Shown: piece by piece, positions 52,178 through 63,304 of the stretch | Layout of the letters: each line of letters begins with the position of its first letter | Numbering within the stretch: the first letter of the stretch is position 1 | Assembly (NCBI GenBank): GCA_027886185.1 | Contig: WOAB01000833.1 | Coordinates: 642,501 to 706,500, forward strand | Direction: 5' to 3' | DNA length: 64,000 nucleotides | DNA from: Rheum nobile | Taxonomy: Eukaryota; Streptophyta; Magnoliopsida; Caryophyllales; Polygonaceae | Notes under the pieces: model-generated | Told to the model about the DNA's origin: nothing | Databases searched by the model: none | What the model saw: the letters and a program-made list of their open reading frames with translations, nothing else | Position numbers and translations under genes: made by a program

Positions 52178-52264
52178 GGCCCATTGGCCCTTTAGTAACT
52201 TTCAATTAGGAAAAGAGTAGAGAGTGTGGCCCATTGGCCCTTTATTAATTTTCAATTAGGAAAA
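52178..52264 (+). repeat. 50-bp-period direct duplication
   Basis: GGCCCATTGGCCCTTTAGTA at 52178 and GGCCCATTGGCCCTTTATTA at 52228, both continuing into TTTCAATTAGGAAAA. It contains GGCCCA boxes, which in plants are frequent near promoters of housekeeping genes. Confidence 0.85.
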
Positions 52265-52639
52265 TTACCCCTAATAGTTTTTATGGATTTTCCTACCCTC
52301 AATATATATATTTCTCTCTCTAAAATCTCACTTTCTCTTCTCCCGCTCCCGACTCTCCTCTCTTCCGATCAATCGACGATCCTTTCTTCACAGTCGTCGA
52401 TCGTTTGTCTTCGTCTCCGGCCTGTTTTTCTTGTCTCCGGTGTCTCTCCTGCTTCTCCCGATCGCCGACTGCATTGCTTTCCTCAGGCTCGTCCATCGTT
52501 TTAGGGTTTTGTATCGTTCGTCGTCGGTTTTTTCTCTTCCTTTCTCGTATCTTCCTTTATCAGGTATTTCAATCATCCTTTTGACATTCTTATTCGTGTT
52601 TGTTGAGTATGTTAGATAGATATATGGAATTAGTGCAAT
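52265..52639 (+). other. MULE-1 left subterminal, probable promoter and 5' UTR of Ulp1 gene
   Basis: TATATATATTTCTCTCTCT near 52307 followed by a pyrimidine-rich leader (TCTCCCGCTCCCGACTC). The layout looks like a TATA box and 5' UTR. A large intron with the AATGACACTTTT array would follow before the first ATG at 53254. Confidence 0.4.
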
Positions 52640-53253
52640 GGAAACTCACTTGGATGCTTCTAATGACACTTTTTAATTCAGTTTTTATTAGCAATGACAC
52701 TTTTTATGCCTCAAATGGATTTGTTAATGTGTTTAATGACACTTTTAATACCTGCAATGCTTCTAATGATACTTCTTAATACAGTTTTTATGCCAATGAT
52801 ACTTTTTCATACACTTTTTAATACCAATGACACTTTTTCATACCTCAAATGGATTAGATAATGTGTTTAATGACACTTTTACTACCTGCAAATCTTCTAA
52901 TGACACTTTTTAATTCAGTTTTTATTAGCAATTGACACTTTTTGACCTCAAATGGATTTGATAATGTGTTTAATGACACTTTTAATACCTACAATGCTTC
53001 TAATGACACTTCTTAATTCAGTTTGTATACCAATGACACTTTTTCATACACTTTTTAATATCACTGACACTTTTTCATACCTCAAATGTATTAGAAAATG
53101 TGTTTAATGACACTTTCACTACCTGCAAATCTTCTAATGACACTGTTTAATACAGTTTTTGATACTAATGACACTTTTTAATATCAATGACACTTCTGTA
53201 TACATAGTTGATATGTTTCTAATGATACTCTCTACATAAATGAAGGTTTAAAT

Positions 53254-56200
53254 ATGGATTCAATCAAGTGCAAATATTTGTGTTCTCCGGAAGATCGTTT
53301 TGCTGCGAGGATCAACTTTTATCATCGCACGGATATCTTCGATGTTGTAAAACCTAATCTCCCACCTTTCGATTGGGAATTTCTGTGCAATGGATGTTTA
53401 GGTCCAATAGTGAAACTTCAGTACAAATTGAAGTTGAATGCTCAGATAATTCACTATGTCCTGTTGAATGAGATCGTAACAGAGAAGAAGAAAGAGATGT
53501 GGTTTTTGGTTCGTGGCTTTATTGCTCCTTTCTCATTAGTAGAGTTTGCTGCTATTATTGGATTAAACTGTGATGCTTCTGATTATCCTACAACACCAAC
53601 CCCTGATTTTGATATGGTGGTGGAGCTTGGTATTAAGAAGTGCAGTTATGAGAAACTTCTAGCTATGTTTTTGGATGAGAAGGATCCAACGAGAAAGTTG
53701 AGTTTTGCTCATGTATTGATCCTTGAAGGAGTGCTGTTTTCTAGGTAGCGAGTTCATCAAATTGACACACAGTGGTTCGCACTTTCGTTTGATATGGATG
53801 TTTTTCAGAGATATCCATGGGGCAGGGATGCCTATGTCTTATTACTGAAGTCTCTTTGGTTTGTCAATCATGAATACCGTGAAATAGATCCAGAAGTGAG
53901 ATTTGGATATAATCTATCAGGCTATCCACTTGCTTTTCAGGTACTACTAATAAGACTATTTCATTTATAATGACACTCTTCATGTACTACTAATGACAGT
54001 TTAATTTTCTCTGTCTCCTTTTTTTTTTGTAATGACACTTTTTGTTGCTTCAGGTTGTTTATTCTTTCAGTTTAATGACATTTCTCTGGCATTTCTAGTA
54101 GCCATTATTAGTTTTAATGACACTTTATTTACATTTCAAGTAGCCAGTTGTCTTTCACTGTAATGACACTTTATTTACTTTTTGAATGACACTTTTTAAA
54201 ATTGCTTATAGGTGTGGATATTGGAGAAATTCCCAAGATTTATTGATGTTGCTCATGTCTCCTGCAAACCTGAAAAAACTGTGCCATATTGTCTTCGTTG
54301 GAGCAGTACATTTGAAGAAAAGCTTGCGACAAAGATGCATGTTATTAAAGCCGCCAACAAACCAGGATTTGTATGTATCCTTTTTCTGCATTTGTATATT
54401 TTAAAGAATTTCAATTCACTACTTTGATGACTAATATAGTTTATGACACTTTTTTCCTTTGTTTTGTGTTTTCAGAGTTTTGTTCATCCGTCGTCTGATG
54501 AGTTAGAACAATTCAAATTTGCTCGTTTTAAAATGGAAGTGCCTGATGACACCTTTGATTCAGTAGTTCAAAGTTGGATTTCTGATCAAGAGGGTGCTGT
54601 GAAAAAAGGTGTATTTAATATTGATTATGAATATACTGGAAATGATGATGATGATTTTGTAACACTAGCACTAAAGAGGCTGTGCATAGAGTATCCTAAA
54701 AATGATACACTAGATTCTGGGGAAGGAAAACATGTATGTGGTCGAAGACTTCAACTTCGTAGGAGGACCACTGCTAATAAAATCAAGTTCGAGGTAAAGG
54801 GCAAGAAGGAAAAAATGGAAATGAAGGAACAGAAGGAGATGAAGGAAAAGAAAGAAAAGGTGTGTTGACACTTTCTGTTAACCTACTGTATATTTTAATG
54901 ACATATTTGCCTTTTAATGACACTTTGAAAACAGAAGCAACTAATATTGTAATGACACTTGTTTGATATTCTAATGACACTGTTGTTTCCTAATGACATA
55001 TTATGCTAATGACATATTTGTTTCCTAATGACACTTGCGAAAGAGAGGCTGCTATTATTTTAGTGACACTTTTATGATGTTATAGGTAAAGGTCAGGAAG
55101 GAAAAGATGGAAATGAAGGAACAGAAGGAGATGAAGGAAAAGAAGGAAAATAAAGAAAAGGTGTGTTGACACTTTGCTTTTTAATGACACTTTGATGACA
55201 TATTTGCTTTTAATGACACTTTGAAAACAAAAGCAACTAATATTGTAATGACAAATTTTTTTGATGTTCTAATGACACTTTTGTTTCCTAATGACATATT
55301 ATGCTAATGACATATTTGTTTCCTAATGACACTTGCGAAAGAGATGCTGCTATTATTTTAGTGACACTTTTATGATGTTATAGGTAAAGGTCAAGAAGGA
55401 AAAGATGGAAATGAAGGAACAAAAGGAGATGAAGGAAAAGAAGGAAAATAAAGAAAAGGTGTGTTAACACTTTGCTTTTTAATGAGACTTTTTTGTTAAC
55501 CTACTGTATTTTTTAATGACATATTTGCTTTTTAATGACACTTTTGTTTCCTAATGAAGAGGAGAGATGAGCATATTCCAAAATGGGGAAAACATCTTCT
55601 TGATAGTATGAAGGTTCAGCAGAGGGCAGTGAGAGATATTCAATTTAGTGTTCATGACACCCAAGGCCAGATTGAGAAGTTGCAAAAGAATGTTAACAGT
55701 ATTCTAACACTGCTCTTGGGTAGGAACCAACCTTCTAGTGATGAAGAAGAGGATGATGATGTATTGATGGAAGTGAATCCTACAAATGATCTAACATCTA
55801 AAGGGGACCAAGACAAAGCAAACAACTTTGTTGATGAAAATGTTGATTCTGGAGCACTTATGGCTGATGAAGCAGTGGTTAATCATGATAACTCCATAGC
55901 ACCTGAGGCAGTTGATGAAGTAATGGTCGACATTGCACCTGAGGCGGCTGATGAAAAGATGGTTGACACTGTAGATTCTGGAGTACCTGAACAAGTGCAA
56001 GAGAAAGCATCTACTTTCATTGACATTCTAGATTCTGAAAAAGCTGAAGATGTTCACGATAAAGAAGATTCTGCAGAAGCTGAAGATGGTCAAGAGAAAG
56101 CTGAAGATTCTGCAGAAGGCAATGACGTTCAGGAGAAAGCAACGACTTTTATTGCTGAAGGCGGTGGTTCTCTGGATGATGTGGTGCGTTCTGTTATAGA

Positions 56201-57815
56201 AGATATTAACGGTTCTTCCTCAACCAACGCTCAACGTGATCAACTTTTTAATTCCTTGTTTGGAAAAGAAGAGAATGAACTGAAAAATAATGTCAAAGAA
56301 GAGGAAAATGATGGGAAGCAAGAAGAGAAAAATAAGGAGTCATTGGAGGTGAGTGATCTACCAGATTCTCTTATTGTAAGGAAGTCCACCAGAGTTGTAA
56401 AAGAAAGTCGCAATGTGGTCACTCCATTTACCACTGAAAAGAATAAAAAGGCCAAGAAGCGCAAGCTTGTACCGCTAACAAGGAGACTGCGTTACTCCTA
56501 CTATGACAATACGGCTCGTAAAGAACTCCATGACTGGTATAAAAATAAGTAAGTAAACTGTTCTCTACTAAATATCATTAGTATTATGACATGAAGGTGC
56601 TCATTAAAATATTTGACTAACAAATTTCTCTTTTTTTATCATAGTGAGAATCCAGAAGATACTTGGCATGGACATGAAGTGGGTCATAAGGCTGATTTCT
56701 GGGAGACCCTTGTGAAAAATGGATTCTGGTTATGGGATGAGGTAAGTTTTATTGTATTTGTTTGTTTTCTAATGACACTTCATATTCAATGACACTTTTC
56801 CAAACTTCAGTGACAATTAGATTGAATTACTGATGAACTGTTTTTAATGACACTTTGTTGCAATGACACTTTGTTACAATGACACTTTGTGGCAATTGAA
56901 CAAGAACACATGTTTTAATGACTCTTTGTGGCCATTGAACAAGACCATTGTTGCTGGATACTGATGAACTATTTTAATGACACTTTGTTGTAATGACACT
57001 GTTTGGTATTAATTTTTTTTTTTCATTTTCTGTTTACATTCATTGACACTTTTCCTTTAATGATGTGTTTATATGATATTTTTTCCAGCATATTAGTGAG
57101 GTTCTTTTTCTGTTTCGCAAGCATATTCATGGCAATCCTGAAATGTACAAGGAAAGTGTCATTCTGGATTGGATTTGGTACAAGAAGTTTGCTCGCGAAC
57201 AAGTAGGAAGGTACAGATCTGGTGTGGATAAGATCCCACAGACTTTCAATTTGTATTTTGATGGTTCCTTTCCCAATCATTTTGGGAAATCTTGGTACGA
57301 TGTTGTGACGAAGGTATACACACCATTTAATCTGGAAGATAAACATTGGATTGGATTAGAGATACACTTGCCTAAATCCGAAGTGAAAGTATTGGATTGT
57401 GCTCCTTGTACAAAAATAAAGAACTTGAATATTTTCTTCAACCACTTCTGGATTTCCTTCCTCATTTGCTGGGTTCTTCTGGGCGATTCATTCACCTTGG
57501 AACATTTGAACAATCTTTTACCTGGTTCAGAGATCTATCTCTCCCGGAAGACAGAGCAGGGTAAATCACTTCCCCCATCCCACTGTATTAGTCAATGACA
57601 GATTATTAGATTACAATTTATAACATTCATTTTCCTATTTGTTTTTATCTTACAGTGGCACTTGTGGAATTTATACTATCAAGTATATTGAATCATTGGT
57701 TTTCGGAACAAGTTTGGATGATTTAGATGACGACCATATGAGAGCACATCGGGAGAAGATGGCGATTGACCTGTTCAAGCATACTTGGACATGGAAAGCT
57801 TTACCAAAAAAATAG
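53254..57815 (+). pseudogene. MULE-borne Ulp1/C48-like cysteine protease gene, nine exons
   Basis: Proposed exons: 53254-53940, 54212-54370, 54476-54859, 55086-55160, 55384-55458, 55560-56548, 56645-56741, 57089-57560, 57656-57815, all with GT-AG introns and consistent phases. Exon 1 resembles DUF1985 (FLVRGFIAPFSLVEFAAIIG-like region). The middle is acidic and low in complexity (SAEAEDGQEKAEDSAE). The last two exons hold the Ulp1 core: histidine in EDKHWIGLEI, aspartate in VLDCAP, cysteine in GGTCGIYTIKYIE. Two lesions: TAG at 53746-53748 inside exon 1, and a one-base loss in the A run at 57412-57416 that shifts frame before the cysteine. Such proteases act on SUMO-type conjugates in their host family. 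Activity here is doubtful. Confidence 0.78.
54794..55458 (+). repeat. Tandemly triplicated charged exon in Ulp1 gene
   Basis: The 75-nt exons 55086-55160 and 55384-55458 are near-identical, start and end in phase 0 and code VKVRKEKMEMKEQKEMKEK-type peptide. The end of exon 3 (54794-54859) is a third copy. Introns are copied along with the exons (periods 292 and 298 bp). Confidence 0.88.
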
Positions 57816-58430
57816 TGACGAGGTTTTAGAATTAGAATGATAGTTTGGCCTGTAATTTTAGATGATTTTTTAGTTTGTAATGGTATTAAGTCAAGAATTA
57901 CAGTGTAATGACATTTTACAAGTATTAAGATAAGAATTACATTGTAATGACATTTTCAGAGTGTTTTAATGACACTTTTTTGTCTCTGATAATTTTAATG
58001 ACACTATCACATACTAATGACACTTAGTATCAGTGACACTTTTTAGTGACTTTTTGTATCTGGTAATTTTAATGACACTCTTACATTTTAATGACACTTT
58101 AAATTTCATGACAAATGTTTGCCCTTGCTAATTTAAATGACACTTTCACTTGCTAATGACACTTCATATATGACACTTTAATGACACTTTGTATGAATGA
58201 AACTGTTGAAGACACTATTTTTGTGCATTGCCAGACTGATTCTAATGACACTTTCCCATAAATACATAAATCTGTCATTATCAAGAGAAATCCTTAATAT
58301 TACTTTTCCAACTTTGTATTTGATTTATCGTAACAAAATATATGCATCAAAATCCTGAAAACTGTCTTAATGACACTTCTCTATATTAGTGTAAGTTTTT
58401 TATAATGATTAAACAAAATGACTATTTTCC
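57816..58430. other. Intergenic between convergent MULE-1 genes
   Basis: A non-coding stretch shared by the two 3' ends. It carries about twenty AATGACACTTTT words, nearly all in the + orientation, and no other feature that I can see. Confidence 0.7.
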
Positions 58431-61400
58431 CTAATCCATTTGCATAAGACTTCCGTTGTTGCTTGATGTTGTTCTGTTGTTGCTTGATGCTCTGTTCATG
58501 CATGTCTTCTTGTTATGTCCAGCTATCCCACATAATCCACACTTGACCGTCTTCATTCTTGATTTCTTGATGATTGTTTTCTTAAATTCTCCTTCCGAGG
58601 GCAGCCTTCGCTTTCTTTGCCTTCCTGCCTTCTTTGTATAACATGGCGGGAGAATAACTATGTTGCTAATATACTCAGGAACAGTCCATTGAGATTTCAT
58701 AGGCACCGGATATATAGTTTCCTTGTACGTCATCTCCCAACTCTCAAACTGATAGTAGGGACTTATAAATTCTGTAATCCTACCATTAACCTTTTTAATG
58801 GAAGTCATGGCATGTGAGCATGGTATTTTATCCAAGTCAAAAACCTTGCAGCTGTACGTTCTTCTAGACAGATCAATAACTCCAGTGAAGCTCCCACTAG
58901 ATACCTCAAACTGAACTCTATTTAGTTTCTTTGCTTCATATCTTTTAGACTCCTTATATCTAGCCTCTACAACTTCCTTCACATGTGGTGGTAATTCTTT
59001 ATTGTGGCATATTGTAAGTTCCCGACGCTTGTTAAACCAACTTGAAAGCAAAGATCTAATGTAATCCAGTAGAGCAACTATTTGGTATGATCTAGCGTCC
59101 CTCAACACTGTAAACACAACATCCAGAAAAAGTGTCATTAGAAATGTAGAAACTCAGAAAATTCTAATGACATTCTTGTTTTCTCACCTTTTAAATCCCT
59201 TATTTCATATTTGAATCTGCTAATCAATGACACTATTTCTGGATTATACGCATAATCAATCTAATGACACTTTTTCAACTCATTAAACACATCCAGAAAA
59301 AGTGTCATTAAAATGCCAGAAACTCAGAAATATTCTAATGACATTCTTGTTTTCTCACCTTTTAAATCCATGATTTCATATTTGAATCTGCTAATCAATG
59401 ACACTATTTCTGGATTATGCACATAATCAATATAATGACACTTTTTCAAAACATTAAACACATCCAGAAAAAAGTGTTATTAAATGACAGAAACTCAGAA
59501 ACATTCTAGTGACATTCTTGTTCAACACTTTAATGACACAACATCCAGAAAAAAGTGTCATTAAAATGCCAGAAACTCAGAAACATTCTAGTGACATTCT
59601 TGTTTTATCACCTTTTAAATCCCTTATTTCATATTTGAATCTGCTAATCCAATGACACTTTTTCAACACATTAAACACACCCAGAAAAAGTGTCATTAGA
59701 AATTTAGAAACTCAGAAAATTATAGTGACATTCTTGTTTTATCACATTTTAAATCCCTGATTTCATATTTGAATCTGCTAATCTAATGACACTATTTCTG
59801 GATTATGCACATAATCAATCTAATAACACTTTTTCAACACTTTAAACACATCCGAAAAAAAGTGTCATGAAAATGCCAGAAACTCATAAACATTCTAGAA
59901 GTATTCCAATATATACCTGAGTTTATGCTTTCTGAGTTGTTTGTTGTCATTATATTGTATCTGTCACCTCGACAGTGAGCTCGAGCCCACTTCTGGAAAT
60001 TCGCAATAGTGAGGTACTCCCCAATTTCTGGGTTGATTGCACATATTTGCTTAAACCATTGCTCAAACTCAGTGATTGTATAGGCATTAGTTGCATCCGA
60101 GAACAATCCAAGCATACCTTTTTCCTTGAACCTTGTTTTCAGATTCGATTTTAGACGTCGCATGCAAACCACATGCTTTGCTGAACTGTACACTGTCTCT
60201 ACAACTTTTGCAATGCTAAAATGTCGATCAGACATAATCACTAAATCATCTGACGATGGGATGACAATATGCAGTTGTTGAAAAAACCAAGTCCATGATT
60301 TGTCGTTTTCTGAGTCAACTACGGCATATCGAAGAGGATAGATCTGGTTGTTTGCATCCTGCGCTGTTGCTATCATTAGATTACCCTCATACTTCCCATG
60401 AAGAAATGTACCATCCATCATGATCACCTACCCAAAAAAAAGAAATCAGAATAGAAACATTAATGACAGTTTAAAAGACAAACATCAATGACAATTTGAC
60501 ATCAATGATGAACTGTTTAAGATGTTAATGACACTATCATTTGAGCATACTTGCAATAATGACACTTCTAGAATATTCACATTTCTTACATGCTAATGAC
60601 ACTTTTTGCTAATTACAATAAACGTTAGAAGTGTACCTTTCTCATTGCAGTAAAACCTCTGATTGATGCTCCGATTGAAATGAATACGTACTTGAACCAT
60701 TTTTCGTCATCAGTCTCAAAGGACGTATATGTGCCGGGGTTGACACTCTTCAACATATAGCAATATGAAGGTATCATTGCATAGTTTTCTTCCGGTGTAC
60801 CTCTTATCAAATTTTGTGCCCATTCCTGCGCTTTCCAAGCTTTCCAATAGCTGACATCCTGATACAACTCCTCCCTCATATCATTCCGAATCATGCCAGC
60901 ATTCGGTCCTTTTTTAACACCTATGAACCTATATTTTACAAGAGCAAACACAAATTAATGTCTTATGGAATCTAAAGCAATGACATATTCAATTATATAC
61001 TGTCATTACAAGCTATGTTACCTTGTCTTTATCTGCTGAGCAACAGTTTTATATGTAGGTTTAGAGTGTTTTGCACATCTTAAATCAAACGAGCAAGAAT
61101 GTTCATCAATGAGTTTCCTTATCTCAAAGTATTCGGAACCCTTCAATTTTGCAGCTCAGATTCTCCATTTGCAGTCGGCATCCACACATAACACCTTATA
61201 TAGTTCTGCACTTGACTTATAAACTTTGTATCCAAAGTTCTCACACATCGCCATTTTTATTATGGCAGTTTTCAAACCTTCTTTTGTCTTAAACATCTGT
61301 CCTACATGCAGAAAATCATTTCCTCTTGGCAAAGCATGATCATTTACCTTGGAAGATTGCCCTATCTCCAATGACACTCTGTTGTCACAATGAACATTAA

Positions 61401-61838
61401 AATCCAAAGGAAAATCCTCTTGAGCATCCACAATCTGGGGGCTATTGTTTTCAACTGTCAACGTGTTTGGATGTGTAACTGTCAACGTGTTTTGGATTTC
61501 AACAAATTAATAGACAACCCAATTGACGACACATATAATGGCAACGTCCATGATACTTGTGGGCACTCATTAATACTAACAAATAAATTGTAATCCTCCT
61601 CGGTATCAACTACATATGGACTTGTTAGCTGCTGGAAAGGATGTAAATGACCTAAGACAAGGTCAGATGATGTTGATTTTATCTTGAACCTGTCTATAAT
61701 CATTTTTTTAAGATCTTCAAACTGCAAAGTGTCATTAACCATAAAAGCTTTGGATATGGCATCTCCAATATAAGCACAATATCCCTCTTCTACTTTCCAT
61801 TCACCTCCAAAGAACACTGTTATAATTCTCATCTGCAT
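58431..61838 (-). pseudogene. MuDR-type MULE transposase gene
   Basis: Transcribed right to left. Start MQMRIITVFFGG near 61838. The N-terminal part runs to about 61160, with a frameshift near 61485 and a TGA at about 61155 (KWRI-AAKLKG, probable CGA to TGA), and continues to a donor at 61022. Further exons are 60928-60637, 60427-59917 and 59107-58431, all with GT-AG introns. The MuDR N-terminal domain (VGQMFKTKEGLKTAI) and the transposase core follow: MMDGTFL, VIMSDRHFSI, TNNSESINS. A SWIM zinc finger (YSCKVFDLDKIPCSHAM) and a C-terminal CCHC knuckle (CGLCGIAGHNKKTC) complete it. All known functional domains are there, but the lesions suggest a dead copy. Confidence 0.83.
59118..59880. repeat. 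Tandem repeats with exact hairpins in transposase intron
   Basis: Units of about 170 bp (ACACATCCAGAAAAAGTGTC at about 59118, 59288, 59458 and onward; shorter partial units after that) fill the intron between 59917 and 59107. Each joins TAATGACACTTTTTC and its exact inverse GAAAAAGTGTCATTA, for example 59262-59276 with 59296-59310, giving a 15-bp stem and a 19-nt loop. Confidence 0.85.
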
Positions 61839-61879
61839 CTGTATAATATCAAATTCCCAAAACTGTCTTAATGACACTT

Positions 61880-62760
61880 TTATTAATTCAAACACAACGG
61901 CGTTAGTGACAGTCTTTTCACTATCCAGAAAAAGTGTCATTGCAAATCCAGAAACACAGAAAAGTGTCATTGCAAATCCAAAATCACAGAAAATTCCAAT
62001 GAAACTATTTCAATTATGCACAAAATGATTCTAATGACACTTTTTTACATGTGATTTTCAAAGTGTCACTACAATTCCAGATATGCAGATAAGATTAATG
62101 AATCCAATAACACTATTTCAGCACTGTCAACACCACATCCTGAAAAAGTATCATTGCAAATCCAGAAACACAGAAAAGTGTCATTAAAAACCCAAAAATA
62201 TAGAAAATTCCAATGAAACTATTTCAATTATGCACAAAATGATTATAATGACACTTTTTTAATGTGATTTTAAAAGTGTCACTACAAATCCATACATGCG
62301 GATAATTGTAATGACACTTTTGTAAATTATAGATTTTCAAAGTGTCACTACAATTCCAGATATGGAGAGAAGATTAAGGACTCCAATGACACTATTCCAA
62401 CACTGTCATTGCAACATCCAAAAACACAGAAAAGTGTCATTGAAAACCCAGAAACACAGAAAATTTCAATGAAACTATTTCAATTATGCACAAAATGATT
62501 ATAATGACACTTTTTTTCATGTGATTTTAAAAGTGTCACTACAAATCCGTACACAGAAAAGTGTCATTGAAAACCCAGAAACACAGAAAAGTGTAATTGC
62601 AAATCCAGAAAAATAGAAAACTCTAATGACATTCTAATGACATTCATCCCTTATTTCATATTCAAATTATTTAATCAATGACAATATTTATGGATTATGC
62701 TCAGAATCAATTCAATGACACTATTTCAACACCGTAAACCCAACATCCAAAAAAATGTCA
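61880..62760. repeat. Subterminal tandem array at MULE-1 right end
   Basis: Repeats built from AAAGTGTCATTGCAAATCCA, AATTATGCACAAAATGATT and AATGACACTTTTTT occur in two to four loosely ordered rounds. Both orientations of the core word are present. It lies upstream of the transposase start and so includes its promoter region. Confidence 0.75.
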
Positions 62761-63122
62761 TTGGAGAAGAAGAGCCCACCCTAAACCCTAAACTCCTCCC
62801 CAGATTTCAACATACCTGTAGTCACTAGCGTGCGGTGGCGTGGAGAAGAAGAGCTTTGATCGGCGGCAACCTCCTAGCCCTGGCGTGCGGTGCCGTGGAG
62901 AAGAAGAGTTGCTCGTGGATCGGTGGCGAGCGGGAGAAGAAAGCTGCTCGTCGATCGGTGGCGTGGAGAAGAAGAGCTTCGATCGATCGGGATGGCGTGG
63001 AGAAGAATACTTGATTATTATAAAAACTTGGGGGAGGGGGTTAGTTTTTAAAAGGGTTAGTTTCTTAATAGAAACCTTGTAGATAGGTCATTTAGTTTTT
63101 TCAACCTTTAATTGAACGGCTA
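62761..63122 (-). other. MULE-1 right subterminal region
   Basis: GC-richer block with three to four repeats of GGCGTGGAGAAGAAGAGC (about 62837, 62890, 62960, 62995). On the - strand this is a pyrimidine-rich leader, probably the 5' UTR of the transposase gene. It resembles in composition the left subterminal region (52330-52500), including CGATCAATCGACGATC-type words, but I cannot align them well. Confidence 0.45.
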
Positions 63123-63304
63123 TTTTTTATTAGTTTCCCTCATTTATGGGGTCTTTTTTTATATCAGAATTGGATTATGTTCTCGTATTATTCAGTTTTT
63201 TTCGCCTGATACTCCTGAGGTATGGCAAAATTTGCGAGGTGTACCAATGTTTTGACTATTTCACGTGGTACCCCCGAGTTGCATTTTTTTTTCATGTACA
63301 CGGG
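63123..63304. other. AT-rich flank
   Basis: No gene recognised. It includes CCTGAGGTATGGCAAAATTT near 63208-63227, a type of sequence seen in plant TE ends, but no partner was found. Confidence 0.3.

Larger units (their letters stand above)
52640..62760. repeat. Dispersed AATGACACTTTT word of MULE-1
   Basis: TAATGACACTTTT and one-mismatch forms recur throughout introns and intergenic parts, sparing the exons: 52660-53235, 53965-54200, 54895-55075, 55160-55380, 56770-57055, 57900-58395, 59115-59880, 60460-60610, 61860-62760. Left of about 58.4 kb nearly all copies have the same orientation. Right of it both orientations occur. Intervals are irregular, 10-60 bp. By eye there are on the order of a hundred copies; I did not count exactly. 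Confidence 0.9.
52034..63122. mobile_element. MULE-1: Ulp1-carrying Mutator-like element (ends approximate)
   Basis: Defined by two convergent genes, a MuDR-type transposase (58431-61838, -) and a Ulp1-like protease (53254-57815, +), and by the AATGACACTTTT word that fills the non-coding parts from about 52640 to 62760. Ulp1-like genes on MULEs are known as Kaonashi (KI-MULE) and CUMULE. The ends are uncertain. TAGCCGTT at 52034-52041 and its inverse at 63115-63122 lie in weakly matching flanks and may be remnants of diverged TIRs. No target duplication was found. Confidence 0.7.

Noticed and set aside
52178..52215. GGCCCATT as the left TIR tip of MULE-1, by analogy with GGCCCATT in MULE-2
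   Set aside because: The unit is duplicated with a 50-bp period, has no inverted partner near 63.1 kb, and no 9-bp duplication fits.
52640..53235. AATGACACTTTT run as a simple satellite or microsatellite
   Set aside because: Spacing is irregular, intervening sequence is mostly unique, and the word continues through introns for 10 kb, so a tandem satellite does not describe it.
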